This document shows positions 8,324 through 15,644 of a DNA stretch of 36,814 bases, one piece after another. Position 1 is the stretch's first letter, and the number at the start of each line of letters is the position of its first letter. The notes below the pieces were generated by a model. The model saw nothing but the letters and a program-made list of their open reading frames with translations, had not been told where the DNA came from and searched no databases. Location: the NCBI GenBank assembly GCA_024641545.1, contig JAHECW010000033.1, positions 1-36,814 on the forward strand, in the 5' to 3' direction. The translations under genes were made by a program, and so were the position numbers. Origin of the DNA: Acidobacteriota bacterium (GTDB taxonomy: Bacteria; Acidobacteriota; Thermoanaerobaculia; Thermoanaerobaculales; Sulfomarinibacteraceae).

Positions 8324-8770
8324 TCAACCGACTCTCGGCGCGACAAAAAGTTGTTCCGGGTCCAGGATGAAGATGAGCCGATCGTCCACCGTACTCGTAC
8401 CCGCGACCCAGCGCGGGTCATCCGGTCGCGGCGGCTGCGGATTCGCCACCCGGATCACGCCGAAGGCCTCGTCAACGGCCAGTCCCAGCGACGATCCTCC
8501 GCCCGGTTGACCGACGATCACCGTCAGCCCATGACCCCCGCTCGCCCCACCCTCCTCATCGAGGAGGGCATGGAGATCAACGACCGCGACGGGCTCACCC
8601 GCGACCTGGGCAAGCCCGAGCAGCCGCGGATCCGAGCCGTGGAGCGGGTAGACCCTGGGCGCACTGATCACGAGCTTCGCGGCATTGACCGGAATCGCGC
8701 AACGGTGACTTCCGCTGCGAACCAGCAGATGGTGTGCTTTGCTGTCTGGATGTTCCGCATCGGTGCCCAT
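8324..8770 (-). CDS. cheW: CheW-like chemotaxis coupling protein
   Basis: 148 aa. A single CheW beta-barrel domain: HHLLVRSGSHRCAIPVNAAK, GLAQVAGEPVAVVDLHALLD, LGLAVDEAFGVIRV and a final VDDRLIFILDPEQLF, all at the expected spacing. It would couple the adjacent chemoreceptor to the CheA hybrid in the receptor array. The start is ATG 8770: a TATGCT -10-like hexamer lies 8 nt before it and there is no clear ribosome site; an in-frame ATG at 8788 would lie upstream of the predicted transcript. First gene of the cheW-receptor-cheA run. No cheR, cheB or cheY is present nearby. Confidence 0.87.
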   Translation of the reverse strand: MGTDAEHPDSKAHHLLVRSGSHRCAIPVNAAKLVISAPRVYPLHGSDPRLLGLAQVAGEPVAVVDLHALLDEEGGASGGHGLTVIVGQPGGGSSLGLAVDEAFGVIRVANPQPPRPDDPRWVAGTSTVDDRLIFILDPEQLFVAPRVG

Positions 8771-8778
8771 GCCCGACC

Positions 8779-8784
8779 AGCATA
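8779..8784 (-). promoter_or_regulatory. putative -10 box of the cheW operon
   Basis: TATGCT on the minus strand ends 8 nt before ATG 8770. The -35 region is not convincing. It lies in the 31-bp gap after the upstream membrane-protein gene, so the chemosensory genes may have their own leaderless transcript. Confidence 0.4.
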
Positions 8785-8801
8785 ACATCGGGACGAATCG
8801 A

Positions 8802-9668
8802 TCAGACCGGCGCCTCGGAGGAGTCGTGGTGCAGGACCGCTCCGGTCTTGACCTCACCCGCGGACCAGTCCATTTCCGAGCCGCGGAAACTGTGAGGGAT
8901 CAAAAAAACCCCCATCATCACGATCCACCCGACGACGACGGCGGCCAGGAGCCTGCGACCACGCATGGCGAGGATCGTTGCAGGAAGCCACGCAATGCAG
9001 GCGATGAGCGTCTTGTTGTCGGTCAGGTCGTGGCCGAAGGGCCAGCCGGTCCAGTAGGCCCCGAAGGCGAACTTCTGGACCACCGGTCCGAGAAAGAGGC
9101 CACCGACGACCAGCAGCCCCATGGCGATCACGACCTGACGCCTGGGATCCGGAGTCGATGGCCGGAGCACCTCCAGGAGGACCCAGGTCGCCACCAGCAT
9201 GCTGCCGAACATGGCCAGGATGTGGGGAATCAGCACCCAGGCCGGGACACTCGCACGAAAGCGCGCCACAACCGCTTCGTCGGCAGGGATGAGCACCTCG
9301 CCGCCGGTCGTGTCGAGCACCAGCCGGTACTCTACTTTTCCGGCGGGGGGTTGGTGCGGCACCGTCGCCTCCAGGCGCCCGTCGCCGGTTCGGCTCATGG
9401 CTACCGATGACCACGGCTCCGATGTCGGATACCGGCGCCACTCGAGCGACCCGTGCCCGATGCTCTCGGGTACAACGAGGTTGACCGCGAGACCACCCTC
9501 CCCACCGTGGCTGCGCGGCAGACGAAAGCGGATCTCGGTTCCGTCAGGCGTCAGCGCCTCGCCGCGTTTCGGATGGCTCGGGCCGGTCATGCGTTGAAAG
9601 AGGGCGAGAATCACCGTCAAGATGAAGGCGGCGATCCAGAAGGCAACGGCGGTGCTGCGTGTAGTCAC
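8802..9668 (-). CDS. membrane protein of unknown function, five predicted TM segments
   Basis: 288 aa from GTG 9668. An N-terminal membrane anchor (VAFWIAAFILTVILALF) is followed by a soluble beta-rich domain of about 120 residues facing outside, with WRRYPTSEPWSSVAM and PAGKVEYRLVLDTTGGEVLI. Four more hydrophobic segments close the protein (starting near IPHILAMFGSMLVATWVLL). Between the third and fourth is a striking polar motif, FAFGAYWTGWPFGHDLTDNK, with His, Asp and Trp residues that could bind a ligand or cofactor. I do not recognise a named family. A TAGAAT hexamer lies 7 nt before GTG 9668 and no ribosome site is visible. It lies between the synthetase terminator and cheW, both on the same strand; a chemosensory role is possible but unsupported. 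Confidence 0.8.
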   Translation of the reverse strand: MTTRSTAVAFWIAAFILTVILALFQRMTGPSHPKRGEALTPDGTEIRFRLPRSHGGEGGLAVNLVVPESIGHGSLEWRRYPTSEPWSSVAMSRTGDGRLEATVPHQPPAGKVEYRLVLDTTGGEVLIPADEAVVARFRASVPAWVLIPHILAMFGSMLVATWVLLEVLRPSTPDPRRQVVIAMGLLVVGGLFLGPVVQKFAFGAYWTGWPFGHDLTDNKTLIACIAWLPATILAMRGRRLLAAVVVGWIVMMGVFLIPHSFRGSEMDWSAGEVKTGAVLHHDSSEAPV

Positions 9669-9675
9669 ACACGAG

Positions 9676-9681
9676 ATTCTA
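9676..9681 (-). promoter_or_regulatory. putative -10 box of the membrane-protein gene
   Basis: TAGAAT on the minus strand ends 7 nt before GTG 9668, immediately downstream of the rho-independent terminator of the preceding gene. No good -35 is visible; the position would fall in the terminator stem. Confidence 0.45.
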
Positions 9682-9696
9682 CACGGCCGTCGAAGG

Positions 9697-9725
9697 AAAA
9701 CGCCCGCTCCGGTGCGGAGCGGGCG
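9697..9725 (-). terminator. rho-independent terminator after the cyclic-diphosphoglycerate synthetase homologue
   Basis: A perfect 10-bp GC-rich stem (CGCCCGCTCC with GGAGCGGGCG) around a 5-nt loop is followed on the minus strand by TTTTCCTT. It begins 34 bp after the stop of the gene ending at 9759. Confidence 0.85.
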
Positions 9726-9758
9726 CATTCGAACATCGGTTCGAGTCTCAACGACCTA

Positions 9759-11072
9759 CTACAAGACCGCCTTGACCATCTTCTCGATGACCCCCGGCTC
9801 GACCTCCTCAAGCTCATAGCGAACGTTCGCGATGGGTTTGTTGACGGTGATGATCCGTTTGAGATCGATGGGGGTTCCCTCGACCACGACGTCGGCGGGC
9901 GTGGCGTTGATGGTCTCCTGAAGATCGGCGACCTGCTGGTCGCCATAGCCCATGGCCGGCAGGATCGCCCCGGCGTTGGGGTACTTTTCATACGTCGCCT
10001 TGATGGTGCCGACGGCGTACGGTTTGGCATCGACGATCTCGGCGGCGCCGGCCTGTTTGGCGGCGAACCAGCCCGCGCCGTAGGTCATCCCGCCGTGGGT
10101 CAGGGTCGGGCCGTCCTCGACCACCAGCGCCCGCTTGCCCTTGATGAGCTTGGGCTCGTCGACGGTGATCACCGACCGGCACTTGATGGTCGTGGCGCCG
10201 GGATTGACCCTGCGGCATGTTTCGATGACCTCTTCGACCTTCGCCGGGTCCGCCGTGTCCACCTTGTTGACGATGAGGAGATGGGAGATCCGGAGGTTGG
10301 TCTCGCCGGGGTAGTAGCTGAGCTCGTGCCCGGCGCGGTGGGGATCGACCAGGGTGATGTGGAGGTCGGGTTTGTAGAAGGGGGTGTCGTTGTTACCGCC
10401 GTCCCAGAGGATGACGTCGGCCTCCTTCTCGGCTTCGCGGAGGATCCGCTCGTAGTCGACCCCGGCGTAGACGACAAAACCGTTGTCGATGTGGGGTTCA
10501 TACTCTTCGCGCTCCTCGATGGTGCACTGGTGGCGGTCGAGATCCTCGTAGTTTTCAAACCGCTGGCAGGCCTGCTTGGCGAGATCGCCGTAGGGCATGG
10601 GGTGGCGGATCGCCACGACCCGCTTGCCGAGCTTCTTGAGCAACCGCGAGACGTAGCGGGTGGTCTGAGATTTGCCGACGCCGGTGCGAACGGCGGTGAT
10701 GGCAACCAGCGGCTTGGTCGACTCGACCATGGTCCGCGTCGCCGAGCAGACGCCGAAGTGGGGGCCCCAGCCGATGACCTGGCTGGCCTTGTTCATGACA
10801 TAGCTGTGCGGCACATCGGAGTACGAGAACCACACTTCGTCGACGTCATGATCGCGGATGATTTTCTCGAGATCCGCCTCGGGGAGAATCGGGATGCCGT
10901 CGGGATAGAGCGAACCCGCGATCTCCACCGGGTAGACCCGGTTCTCGATGTCGGGGATCTGCGTCGCGGTGAACGCGACGACGTCGTACTTCTCGTTGTC
11001 CCGGAAAAGACAGTTGAAATTGTGGAAATCGCGCCCGGCCGCACCCATGATGACGACCTTGGTTCTTTCCAT
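9759..11072 (-). CDS. cpgS: cyclic 2,3-diphosphoglycerate synthetase homologue (P-loop)
   Basis: 437 aa, close to the archaeal enzyme's length. The archaeal protein cyclises 2,3-bisphosphoglycerate using ATP to make a thermo/osmoprotectant; homologues also occur in bacteria, where the product is unproven. Visible features: the N-terminal VVIMGAAGRDFHNFNCLFRD and DEVWFSYSDVPHSYVMNKAS, a Walker A (AVRTGVGKSQTTRY, about residue 140), a VILWDGGNNDTPF strand likely equivalent to Walker B, a VNKVDTADP stretch, and the Gly-rich ALVVEDGPTLTHGGMTYGAG. The start at ATG 11072 has a textbook GGAGG 7-8 nt upstream. It is monocistronic: a terminator follows and an AT-rich repeat element separates it from guaA. 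It could equally be a GTPase or metal-insertion-like protein. Confidence 0.82.
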   Translation of the reverse strand: MERTKVVIMGAAGRDFHNFNCLFRDNEKYDVVAFTATQIPDIENRVYPVEIAGSLYPDGIPILPEADLEKIIRDHDVDEVWFSYSDVPHSYVMNKASQVIGWGPHFGVCSATRTMVESTKPLVAITAVRTGVGKSQTTRYVSRLLKKLGKRVVAIRHPMPYGDLAKQACQRFENYEDLDRHQCTIEEREEYEPHIDNGFVVYAGVDYERILREAEKEADVILWDGGNNDTPFYKPDLHITLVDPHRAGHELSYYPGETNLRISHLLIVNKVDTADPAKVEEVIETCRRVNPGATTIKCRSVITVDEPKLIKGKRALVVEDGPTLTHGGMTYGAGWFAAKQAGAAEIVDAKPYAVGTIKATYEKYPNAGAILPAMGYGDQQVADLQETINATPADVVVEGTPIDLKRIITVNKPIANVRYELEEVEPGVIEKMVKAVL

Positions 11073-11210
11073 GGATTTTCCTCCTTGGAACCGCATGCCG
11101 ACGTTCCCTCCGAGGGATCGGCAACCGCCGGGTGAAAAGCTGAACCGGCGGGCGAGCGCATGATACCACCACGACGATTCGAAATGGATGGGCATGCAGA
11201 CCCGGAAGAG

Positions 11211-11370
11211 AATTATGAATTATGAGTTATGAATGACATCGCAGGGCTTCGGCCGGTTTTGACGACGCACTCCACTATGGATGATGAATCTCGAACCCGC
11301 CTTGCGAGGCCTCGGGACCATGTGCGATGGTGCGATGAAATTCATAATTCATCATTCATAATTCATCATT
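11211..11370. repeat. AT-rich inverted-repeat element between cpgS and guaA
   Basis: The 304-bp gap 11073-11376 has no gene. Its ends hold AT-rich arms built from the word AATTATGAAT and variants: left arm 11211-11234, right arm 11338-11370 in inverse orientation and partly duplicated. Between them is about 100 bp of ordinary GC-rich DNA. Base composition is sharply unlike the rest of the window. The right arm starts 7 bp beyond the guaA stop and could fold in the guaA transcript. Most likely a non-coding dispersed repeat; no transposase or target duplication is evident. Confidence 0.7.
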
Positions 11371-11376
11371 GAGGAC

Positions 11377-12909
11377 TCACTCCCACTCAATCGTTCCCGG
11401 CGGTTTCGAGGTCACGTCGTAGACGACGCGGTTGATTCCGCCGACCTCGTTGACGACCCTGCGGGCGATCCGGTCGAGGGTTTCGGGCGGGAAGCGGTAC
11501 CAGTCGGCGGTCATGAAGTCGGTGGTGGTCACGGCGCGGACGGCCAAAACCTCCTCATAGGTCCGGGCGTCGCCCATGACGCCCACCGACCGAACGGGAA
11601 GCAGGACGCAGAGCGCCTGGGAGATCTCGTCGTAGAGGCCATCGGCGCGGATCTCTCCGATGACGATGGCGTCGGCCTGCTGCAGGGTGGCAACCCTTTC
11701 GGGGGTGATCTCGCCCAGGATCCGCACCGCGAGTCCCGGCCCCGGGAACGGGTGGCGCCAGACGAAATCACGCGGCAGGCCGAGCTCCTCGCCCACCCTG
11801 CGAACCTCATCCTTGAAAAGATCGCGAAGGGGTTCGACGAGATCGAGACCGAGGCGTTCGGGCAGACCGCCGACGTTGTGATGGGTCTTGATCACCGCCG
11901 CGGTGCCGCGGACCCCGGAGGACTCGATGACATCGGGGTAGAGGGTGCCCTGGGCGAGGTACGCCGCATCCGGAAACCGGCGCGCTTCGGATTCGAAGAC
12001 CTCGACGAACTCGCGGCCGATGATCCGGCGCTTCTCCTCCGGGTCGGTGACGCCGGCCAGCGCACTGAAAAACCTCTCGCCGGCATCGACCCGGTCGAGA
12101 TCGATGCCGAAACCGGCGAAGTTCCGCATCACGGTGTCGCCCTCGTCCTTTCGCAGCAGACCGGTGTCGACGAAGATCGGCACGACCCGCTCTCCGATGG
12201 CCTCGCGGAGCAGGACGGCGGTCACCGACGAGTCGACGCCGCCGGATACGCCGCAAATCACCCGACCCTTCGGCAGCGCCGCGCGGAGCTGGTCGACGAG
12301 TTCGTTTCGGATCGCCACGGGGTCCCAGTCGCGACGGGCCCCGGCGAGCGCGATGAACCGTTCGAGCATGGCGGTGCCGTTGGGGGTGTGGCGAACCTCG
12401 GGGTGGAACTGGAGGGCCACCAGTCGGCGTTCCGGGTGGAACATGGCGGCGACCGGCGTGTTGGCGGTTCGAGCCAGCACTTCAAAGCCCTCCGGGACAC
12501 GGGTGACGAGATCGCCGTGGCTCATCCAGACGGTCTGCGACGCCGGGGTGCCCTCGAGGATCGAGGCGTCGGCGATGACATCGAGCTCGGCGAGACCGTA
12601 CTCGCGGTGGTCCGACGACTCGACGGAGCCGCCGAGGTCGCGCGCCATGAGCTGCATCCCGTAGCAGATTCCCAGGACCGGCACTTCGAGGTCGAAGACG
12701 GCCCGGTCGATCTGAAGCGCGCCGCGTTCGAAAACGCTCGCCGGGCCGCCTGAGAGCACGATGGCGATGGGATCGACCGCGCGGATCTCGTCTGCGGGGA
12801 TGTCGCCGCGTTCGATCATGGTCTTGACCCCGAGCTCGCGCAGACGCCGGGCGATGAGCTGGGTGTATTGGGAACCGAAATCCAGGATGAGGATGACCTC
12901 GTGGCGCAT
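11377..12909 (-). CDS. guaA: GMP synthase (glutamine-hydrolysing)
   Basis: 510 aa, full length. It converts XMP to GMP with ATP and glutamine in purine synthesis. The N-terminal class I amidotransferase domain has ILILDFGSQYTQLIARRLRE, the nucleophile elbow PVLGICYGMQ, and the His-x-Glu of LQFHPEVRHTPNG. The ATP-pyrophosphatase domain begins at VICGVSGGVDSSVTAVLLRE (P-loop SGGVDSS), and the C-terminal dimerisation domain ends in YDVTSKPPGTIEWE, the conserved GuaA terminus. The start is ATG 12909, with GGAGA 4 nt upstream; an upstream in-frame ATG near 12966 lacks support. It diverges from rex across 178 bp. Single-gene unit as far as visible. Confidence 0.97.
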   Translation of the reverse strand: MRHEVILILDFGSQYTQLIARRLRELGVKTMIERGDIPADEIRAVDPIAIVLSGGPASVFERGALQIDRAVFDLEVPVLGICYGMQLMARDLGGSVESSDHREYGLAELDVIADASILEGTPASQTVWMSHGDLVTRVPEGFEVLARTANTPVAAMFHPERRLVALQFHPEVRHTPNGTAMLERFIALAGARRDWDPVAIRNELVDQLRAALPKGRVICGVSGGVDSSVTAVLLREAIGERVVPIFVDTGLLRKDEGDTVMRNFAGFGIDLDRVDAGERFFSALAGVTDPEEKRRIIGREFVEVFESEARRFPDAAYLAQGTLYPDVIESSGVRGTAAVIKTHHNVGGLPERLGLDLVEPLRDLFKDEVRRVGEELGLPRDFVWRHPFPGPGLAVRILGEITPERVATLQQADAIVIGEIRADGLYDEISQALCVLLPVRSVGVMGDARTYEEVLAVRAVTTTDFMTADWYRFPPETLDRIARRVVNEVGGINRVVYDVTSKPPGTIEWE

Positions 12910-12989
12910 GGGCTCTCCATCGGCGGCAGACCGCAATGTACTGCAGCGGAGGATAACAGACGTCATGAGTCGCGGCTCCGACTCTTTGG

Positions 12990-13018
12990 TTGCACGCGGT
13001 GGATTTCAGGTCTAGAAT
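12990..13018 (+). promoter_or_regulatory. sigma-70-type promoter of rex
   Basis: TTGCAC (12990-12995), a 17-bp spacer and TAGAAT (13013-13018). Predicted transcription start is near 13025, inside the Rex operator. Confidence 0.75.
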
Positions 13019-13023
13019 CGAGC

Positions 13024-13041
13024 TTGTGAAATTGCCCACAT
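13024..13041 (+). promoter_or_regulatory. Rex operator (ROP) at the rex transcription start
   Basis: TTGTGAAATTGCCCACAT matches the Rex consensus TTGTGAA-N4-TTCACAA: the left half-site is perfect and the right half-site (CCCACAT) keeps the CACA core. It starts 6 bp after the -10 box, so bound Rex would block initiation. This predicts NADH-relieved autorepression of rex. Confidence 0.75.
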
Positions 13042-13091
13042 GGTCCGGACAAACGAATTCCAGCCGCGACCGAGAGCTGAGGAAGACATGA
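13026..13091 (+). other. possible 21-codon leaderless upstream ORF overlapping the rex start
   Basis: A GTG at 13026 lies 7 nt after the rex -10 box, the same spacing as at other leaderless starts here, and opens a 21-codon frame (MKLPTWSGQTNSSRDRELRK then one Thr). Its TGA overlaps the rex ATG as ATGA. It could be a leader peptide coupled to rex or a coincidence; the peptide resembles nothing I know. Confidence 0.25.
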
Positions 13092-13738
13092 CCGCCTACA
13101 AACGACACATCGACAACTCCGCGATCTCCGATCTCACCGTAGCTCGTCTATCGGTCTACCTCAGGTGCATGGACCGGCTTCTCGAGCTCGGGATCGAAAC
13201 CATTTCGAGCCAGGCGCTGGCGGACCGTTTCAACCTCAACTCGGCGCAGATTCGAAAAGACCTCGCCTACTTCGGCGAGTTCGGCGTCCGTGGCGTCGGT
13301 TACAACGTCCGCGAGCTCCGGCAGTATGTGATCGAAATCTTGGGTCTCGACCGCGAACGCCGGCTCGTCATCGTCGGCGCAGGCAACCTCGGGACGGCTT
13401 TGTGTCACTACTCCGGATTTTCCGGCGGCAATTTCCTGGTCGTCGGGATCCTCGATTCCGACCCGAGCCGAATCGGCGACCCGACCCCAGCGGGGCTGCT
13501 CGTCGAGGACGCCGCCCGGCTCGGCGAAATCGTGGCTCAACGGCGGGTGGAGATCGGGGTGATCACGACGCCCGCATCGGCGGCCCAGGCGGTCAGCGAA
13601 CAGATGGCCGCGGCCGGGTTGAAGGCGATTCTGAACTTCGCCCCGATCAGGGTCCGCGGCAACGAGGGTATTCTCGTCAAGACCGTGGATCTCGGCGTTC
13701 ACCTCGAAGAGCTGAGCTTTCACCTCACCCACGTGTGA
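13088..13738 (+). CDS. rex: redox-sensing transcriptional repressor Rex
   Basis: 216 aa. The N-terminal winged helix carries the Rex signature: TVARLSVYLRCMDRLLELGI, SSQALADRFNLNSAQIRKDL and YFGEFGVRGVGYNV. The C-terminal Rossmann domain has VIVGAGNLGTALCHYSGF (GxGxxG) and the conserved closing stretch ILNFAPIRV and VDLGVHLEELSFHL. Rex binds DNA when NADH is low and releases it when the NADH/NAD ratio rises, controlling fermentation and respiration genes. The start ATG 13088 has GAGG 5 nt upstream; an in-frame ATG at 13040 would add 16 residues, but it lies inside the operator and these residues are not Rex-like. A Rex operator overlaps the transcription start, so autoregulation is likely. 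Confidence 0.95.
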   Translation: MTAYKRHIDNSAISDLTVARLSVYLRCMDRLLELGIETISSQALADRFNLNSAQIRKDLAYFGEFGVRGVGYNVRELRQYVIEILGLDRERRLVIVGAGNLGTALCHYSGFSGGNFLVVGILDSDPSRIGDPTPAGLLVEDAARLGEIVAQRRVEIGVITTPASAAQAVSEQMAAAGLKAILNFAPIRVRGNEGILVKTVDLGVHLEELSFHLTHV

Positions 13739-13773
13739 CGTGAAGGTGGCGGTTTTCCAGAAACGGCCGTCGA

Positions 13774-13802
13774 TTGTCGCCGGCGTCGAAACCGGTTAGA
13801 GT
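13774..13802 (+). promoter_or_regulatory. promoter of the PEGA Ser/Thr kinase gene, leaderless arrangement
   Basis: TTGTCG (13774-13779), exactly 17 bp, then TAGAGT (13797-13802), ending 6 nt before ATG 13809. There is no ribosome site in the 6 nt. Confidence 0.6.
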
Positions 13803-13808
13803 GAGCCC

Positions 13809-15509
13809 ATGGACACCCCTAAGAGGATCGGCAAATATGAGGTTTCGGCGCAAATCGCGGCCGGGGGTTTCGGAGTCATCTTCAAGGGCTGGGATCCCTT
13901 CATCAAACGTCCCGTGGCGATCAAGATGTGCGCGTCTCCCGATGAGGAAGTGCGTCAACGGTTCCAACAGGAAGCGCAGTTCGTCGGCAACCTCGTACAC
14001 CGGAACATCACCCTGGTCTTCGACTTCGGTGTCGAGAACGGCATCCCCTACATCGTTCAGGAGTTTCTGACCGGTTACGACCTCGACCCGCTGGTCCACG
14101 CCGGAGTCGTCAAAGACACCCGGACCGTGGTTTCGATTTTGCTTCAGGTCTGCGAAGGGCTCGATTTCGCCCACAAGCGCGGCATCATCCACCGGGACAT
14201 CAAACCGTCGAACATCCGGGTGCTCGAGGACGGCACGGTCAAGATCATGGACTTCGGGATCGCCAAGTCCCTCGAAGGCGGCTCCAAGCTGACCCAGACC
14301 GGGATCGCGCTCGGCACCGCCGGATACCTCGCTCCCGAACAGATTCAAGGCGGCTCGGTCGACCCGCGCACGGATATCTTCTCCTTCGGCGTCGTGGCCT
14401 ACGAGCTGGCGACCGGCAAACGGCCGTTCGAGGGCGCCTCGCTGTCGAACGTCCTCTACCAGATTCTCAATGACGATCCCACCCAACCGACGGATCTCTC
14501 GGAGGAGGTCTCGCCCGAGCTCCAGCGGGTCATTCTCAAGTGCATGGCCAAGGACCCGGCGAATCGTTTCCAGACGGTGCGCCAGATCCTGGACGCCCTG
14601 CGTCTGGTCCCGGGCGCTATCGGCGCTGACGGTGATTCCCTGGTCGAGGTCACCACGGGAGTGCTTCGGGTGGCGGTATCCGCCATGCCTCACGTCAACG
14701 GAGGCGACGAACCGCCGACCCGCGATCTCTCCGGCATCGAAACCGGCAATGAGCGCACCGAAAAGGTGCCGACCGGCGGATCCGTCACCCAGCTGACCCG
14801 GACTCCCGAGATCGAGGAGGAGGAATCCGATCGTCGGAGCCCGGTTTTCGTGATCTTCCTCCTGCTGCTGGCCCTGGTGTTGGCCACGGGCGCAGCTCTC
14901 TATCTCTCAAAGGACGTTCAGAACCTGGTGTTCGGCGCCGAGGGACCGCCGTGGATTCCCACTCCGACACCGACTCCGACCGCAACACCGACCCCGTCGC
15001 CGACCCCGACAGAGACCCCGACTCTGGTCCCGACCGAGACCCCGGCGCCGGAACCGACCCCGACGCCCGCGCCGATCAGCGTGCGTCTCCACGTCGATCC
15101 GCCGGCGACGGTGGAGATCGACGGCCAGGTCTTCGACGGCGGCAAGAAGACCAGCGGCGGCCAGGTGGCGCTGCTGCCGGGGATGCACACATTCACGGTC
15201 TCGGTGCCCGATTTTCCGCCCAGAACCATCACCCGGCAGATCACCGGTTCGACCGGAACCATCGTGCTCAACCTCGATCTCGGGTGGCTGACGGTCATGG
15301 CGGACCCGGCGATCCGGCTGCCTGGGGGCGAGGTCTTCATCGACGGCAACAAGATCGGGTCGTTGCCCCTCATCCGCAAGAAGGTCTCGGCCGGAGCGCA
15401 CGAACTGGCGGTGCGGTGGCCGGGATCGGACAAGGCATTCCGACGGAACATCGAGATCCCGCAGGCGCCGGCGGAGCTGCGGTTGACGGTGGCGCCCGGG
15501 GGGAGCTGA
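13809..15509 (+). CDS. transmembrane Ser/Thr protein kinase with extracytoplasmic PEGA domains
   Basis: 566 aa. Hanks-type kinase domain, residues about 11-270, with every catalytic motif intact: IAAGGFGVIFKG P-loop, VAIKMC Lys, IIHRDIKPSNI catalytic loop, IMDFGIAKS (DFG), GTAGYLAPEQ and DIFSFGVVAYELATGKRPF. An acidic, Ser/Thr-rich juxtamembrane region (about 290-340) may hold autophosphorylation sites. One membrane helix (VFVIFLLLLALVLATGAALY, about 344-365) leads to a Thr-Pro repeat linker (about 383-419), a rigid wall-spanning type spacer, then one or two PEGA-like beta domains (VDPPATVEIDGQVFDGG; IRLPGGEVFIDGNKIGSLPL). It senses something outside and phosphorylates cytoplasmic targets, which are unknown. 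It may cooperate with the secreted TPR protein encoded next, but each appears to have its own promoter. Confidence 0.92.
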   Translation: MDTPKRIGKYEVSAQIAAGGFGVIFKGWDPFIKRPVAIKMCASPDEEVRQRFQQEAQFVGNLVHRNITLVFDFGVENGIPYIVQEFLTGYDLDPLVHAGVVKDTRTVVSILLQVCEGLDFAHKRGIIHRDIKPSNIRVLEDGTVKIMDFGIAKSLEGGSKLTQTGIALGTAGYLAPEQIQGGSVDPRTDIFSFGVVAYELATGKRPFEGASLSNVLYQILNDDPTQPTDLSEEVSPELQRVILKCMAKDPANRFQTVRQILDALRLVPGAIGADGDSLVEVTTGVLRVAVSAMPHVNGGDEPPTRDLSGIETGNERTEKVPTGGSVTQLTRTPEIEEEESDRRSPVFVIFLLLLALVLATGAALYLSKDVQNLVFGAEGPPWIPTPTPTPTATPTPSPTPTETPTLVPTETPAPEPTPTPAPISVRLHVDPPATVEIDGQVFDGGKKTSGGQVALLPGMHTFTVSVPDFPPRTITRQITGSTGTIVLNLDLGWLTVMADPAIRLPGGEVFIDGNKIGSLPLIRKKVSAGAHELAVRWPGSDKAFRRNIEIPQAPAELRLTVAPGGS

Positions 15510-15608
15510 GGACGAAGAGGCGCAGTGATCCGTCGCGTCATCGTGCGGTTGAACCGCAAGGACGCACGGGTCGCGAAGGCATCCGGCATCGTCATACGAC
15601 TCCCCTGC

Positions 15609-15638
15609 TTGCGGCGAGGACCGCTTCGCAGGTAAAGT
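15609..15638 (+). promoter_or_regulatory. promoter of the TPR gene, leaderless arrangement
   Basis: TTGCGG (15609-15614), 18 bp, TAAAGT (15633-15638), ending 6 nt before ATG 15645. No ribosome site is visible. Confidence 0.5.
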
Positions 15639-15644
15639 TGTCCG

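Noticed and set aside
9727-9755. GGTTCGAGTCTC resembling a tRNA T-loop
   Set aside because: No acceptor stem, D-arm or anticodon arm can be built around it; the upstream hairpin is a transcription terminator of the opposite strand.
13040-13088. Upstream ATG giving Rex a 16-residue N-terminal extension
   Set aside because: It starts within the operator, its residues are not Rex-like, and ATG 13088 has a GAGG site at the right distance.
14950-15070. Repetitive CCGACxCCGACC DNA, possible CRISPR or microsatellite
   Set aside because: It encodes the Thr-Pro spacer of the PEGA kinase in frame; unit length is 6 bp with no spacers.
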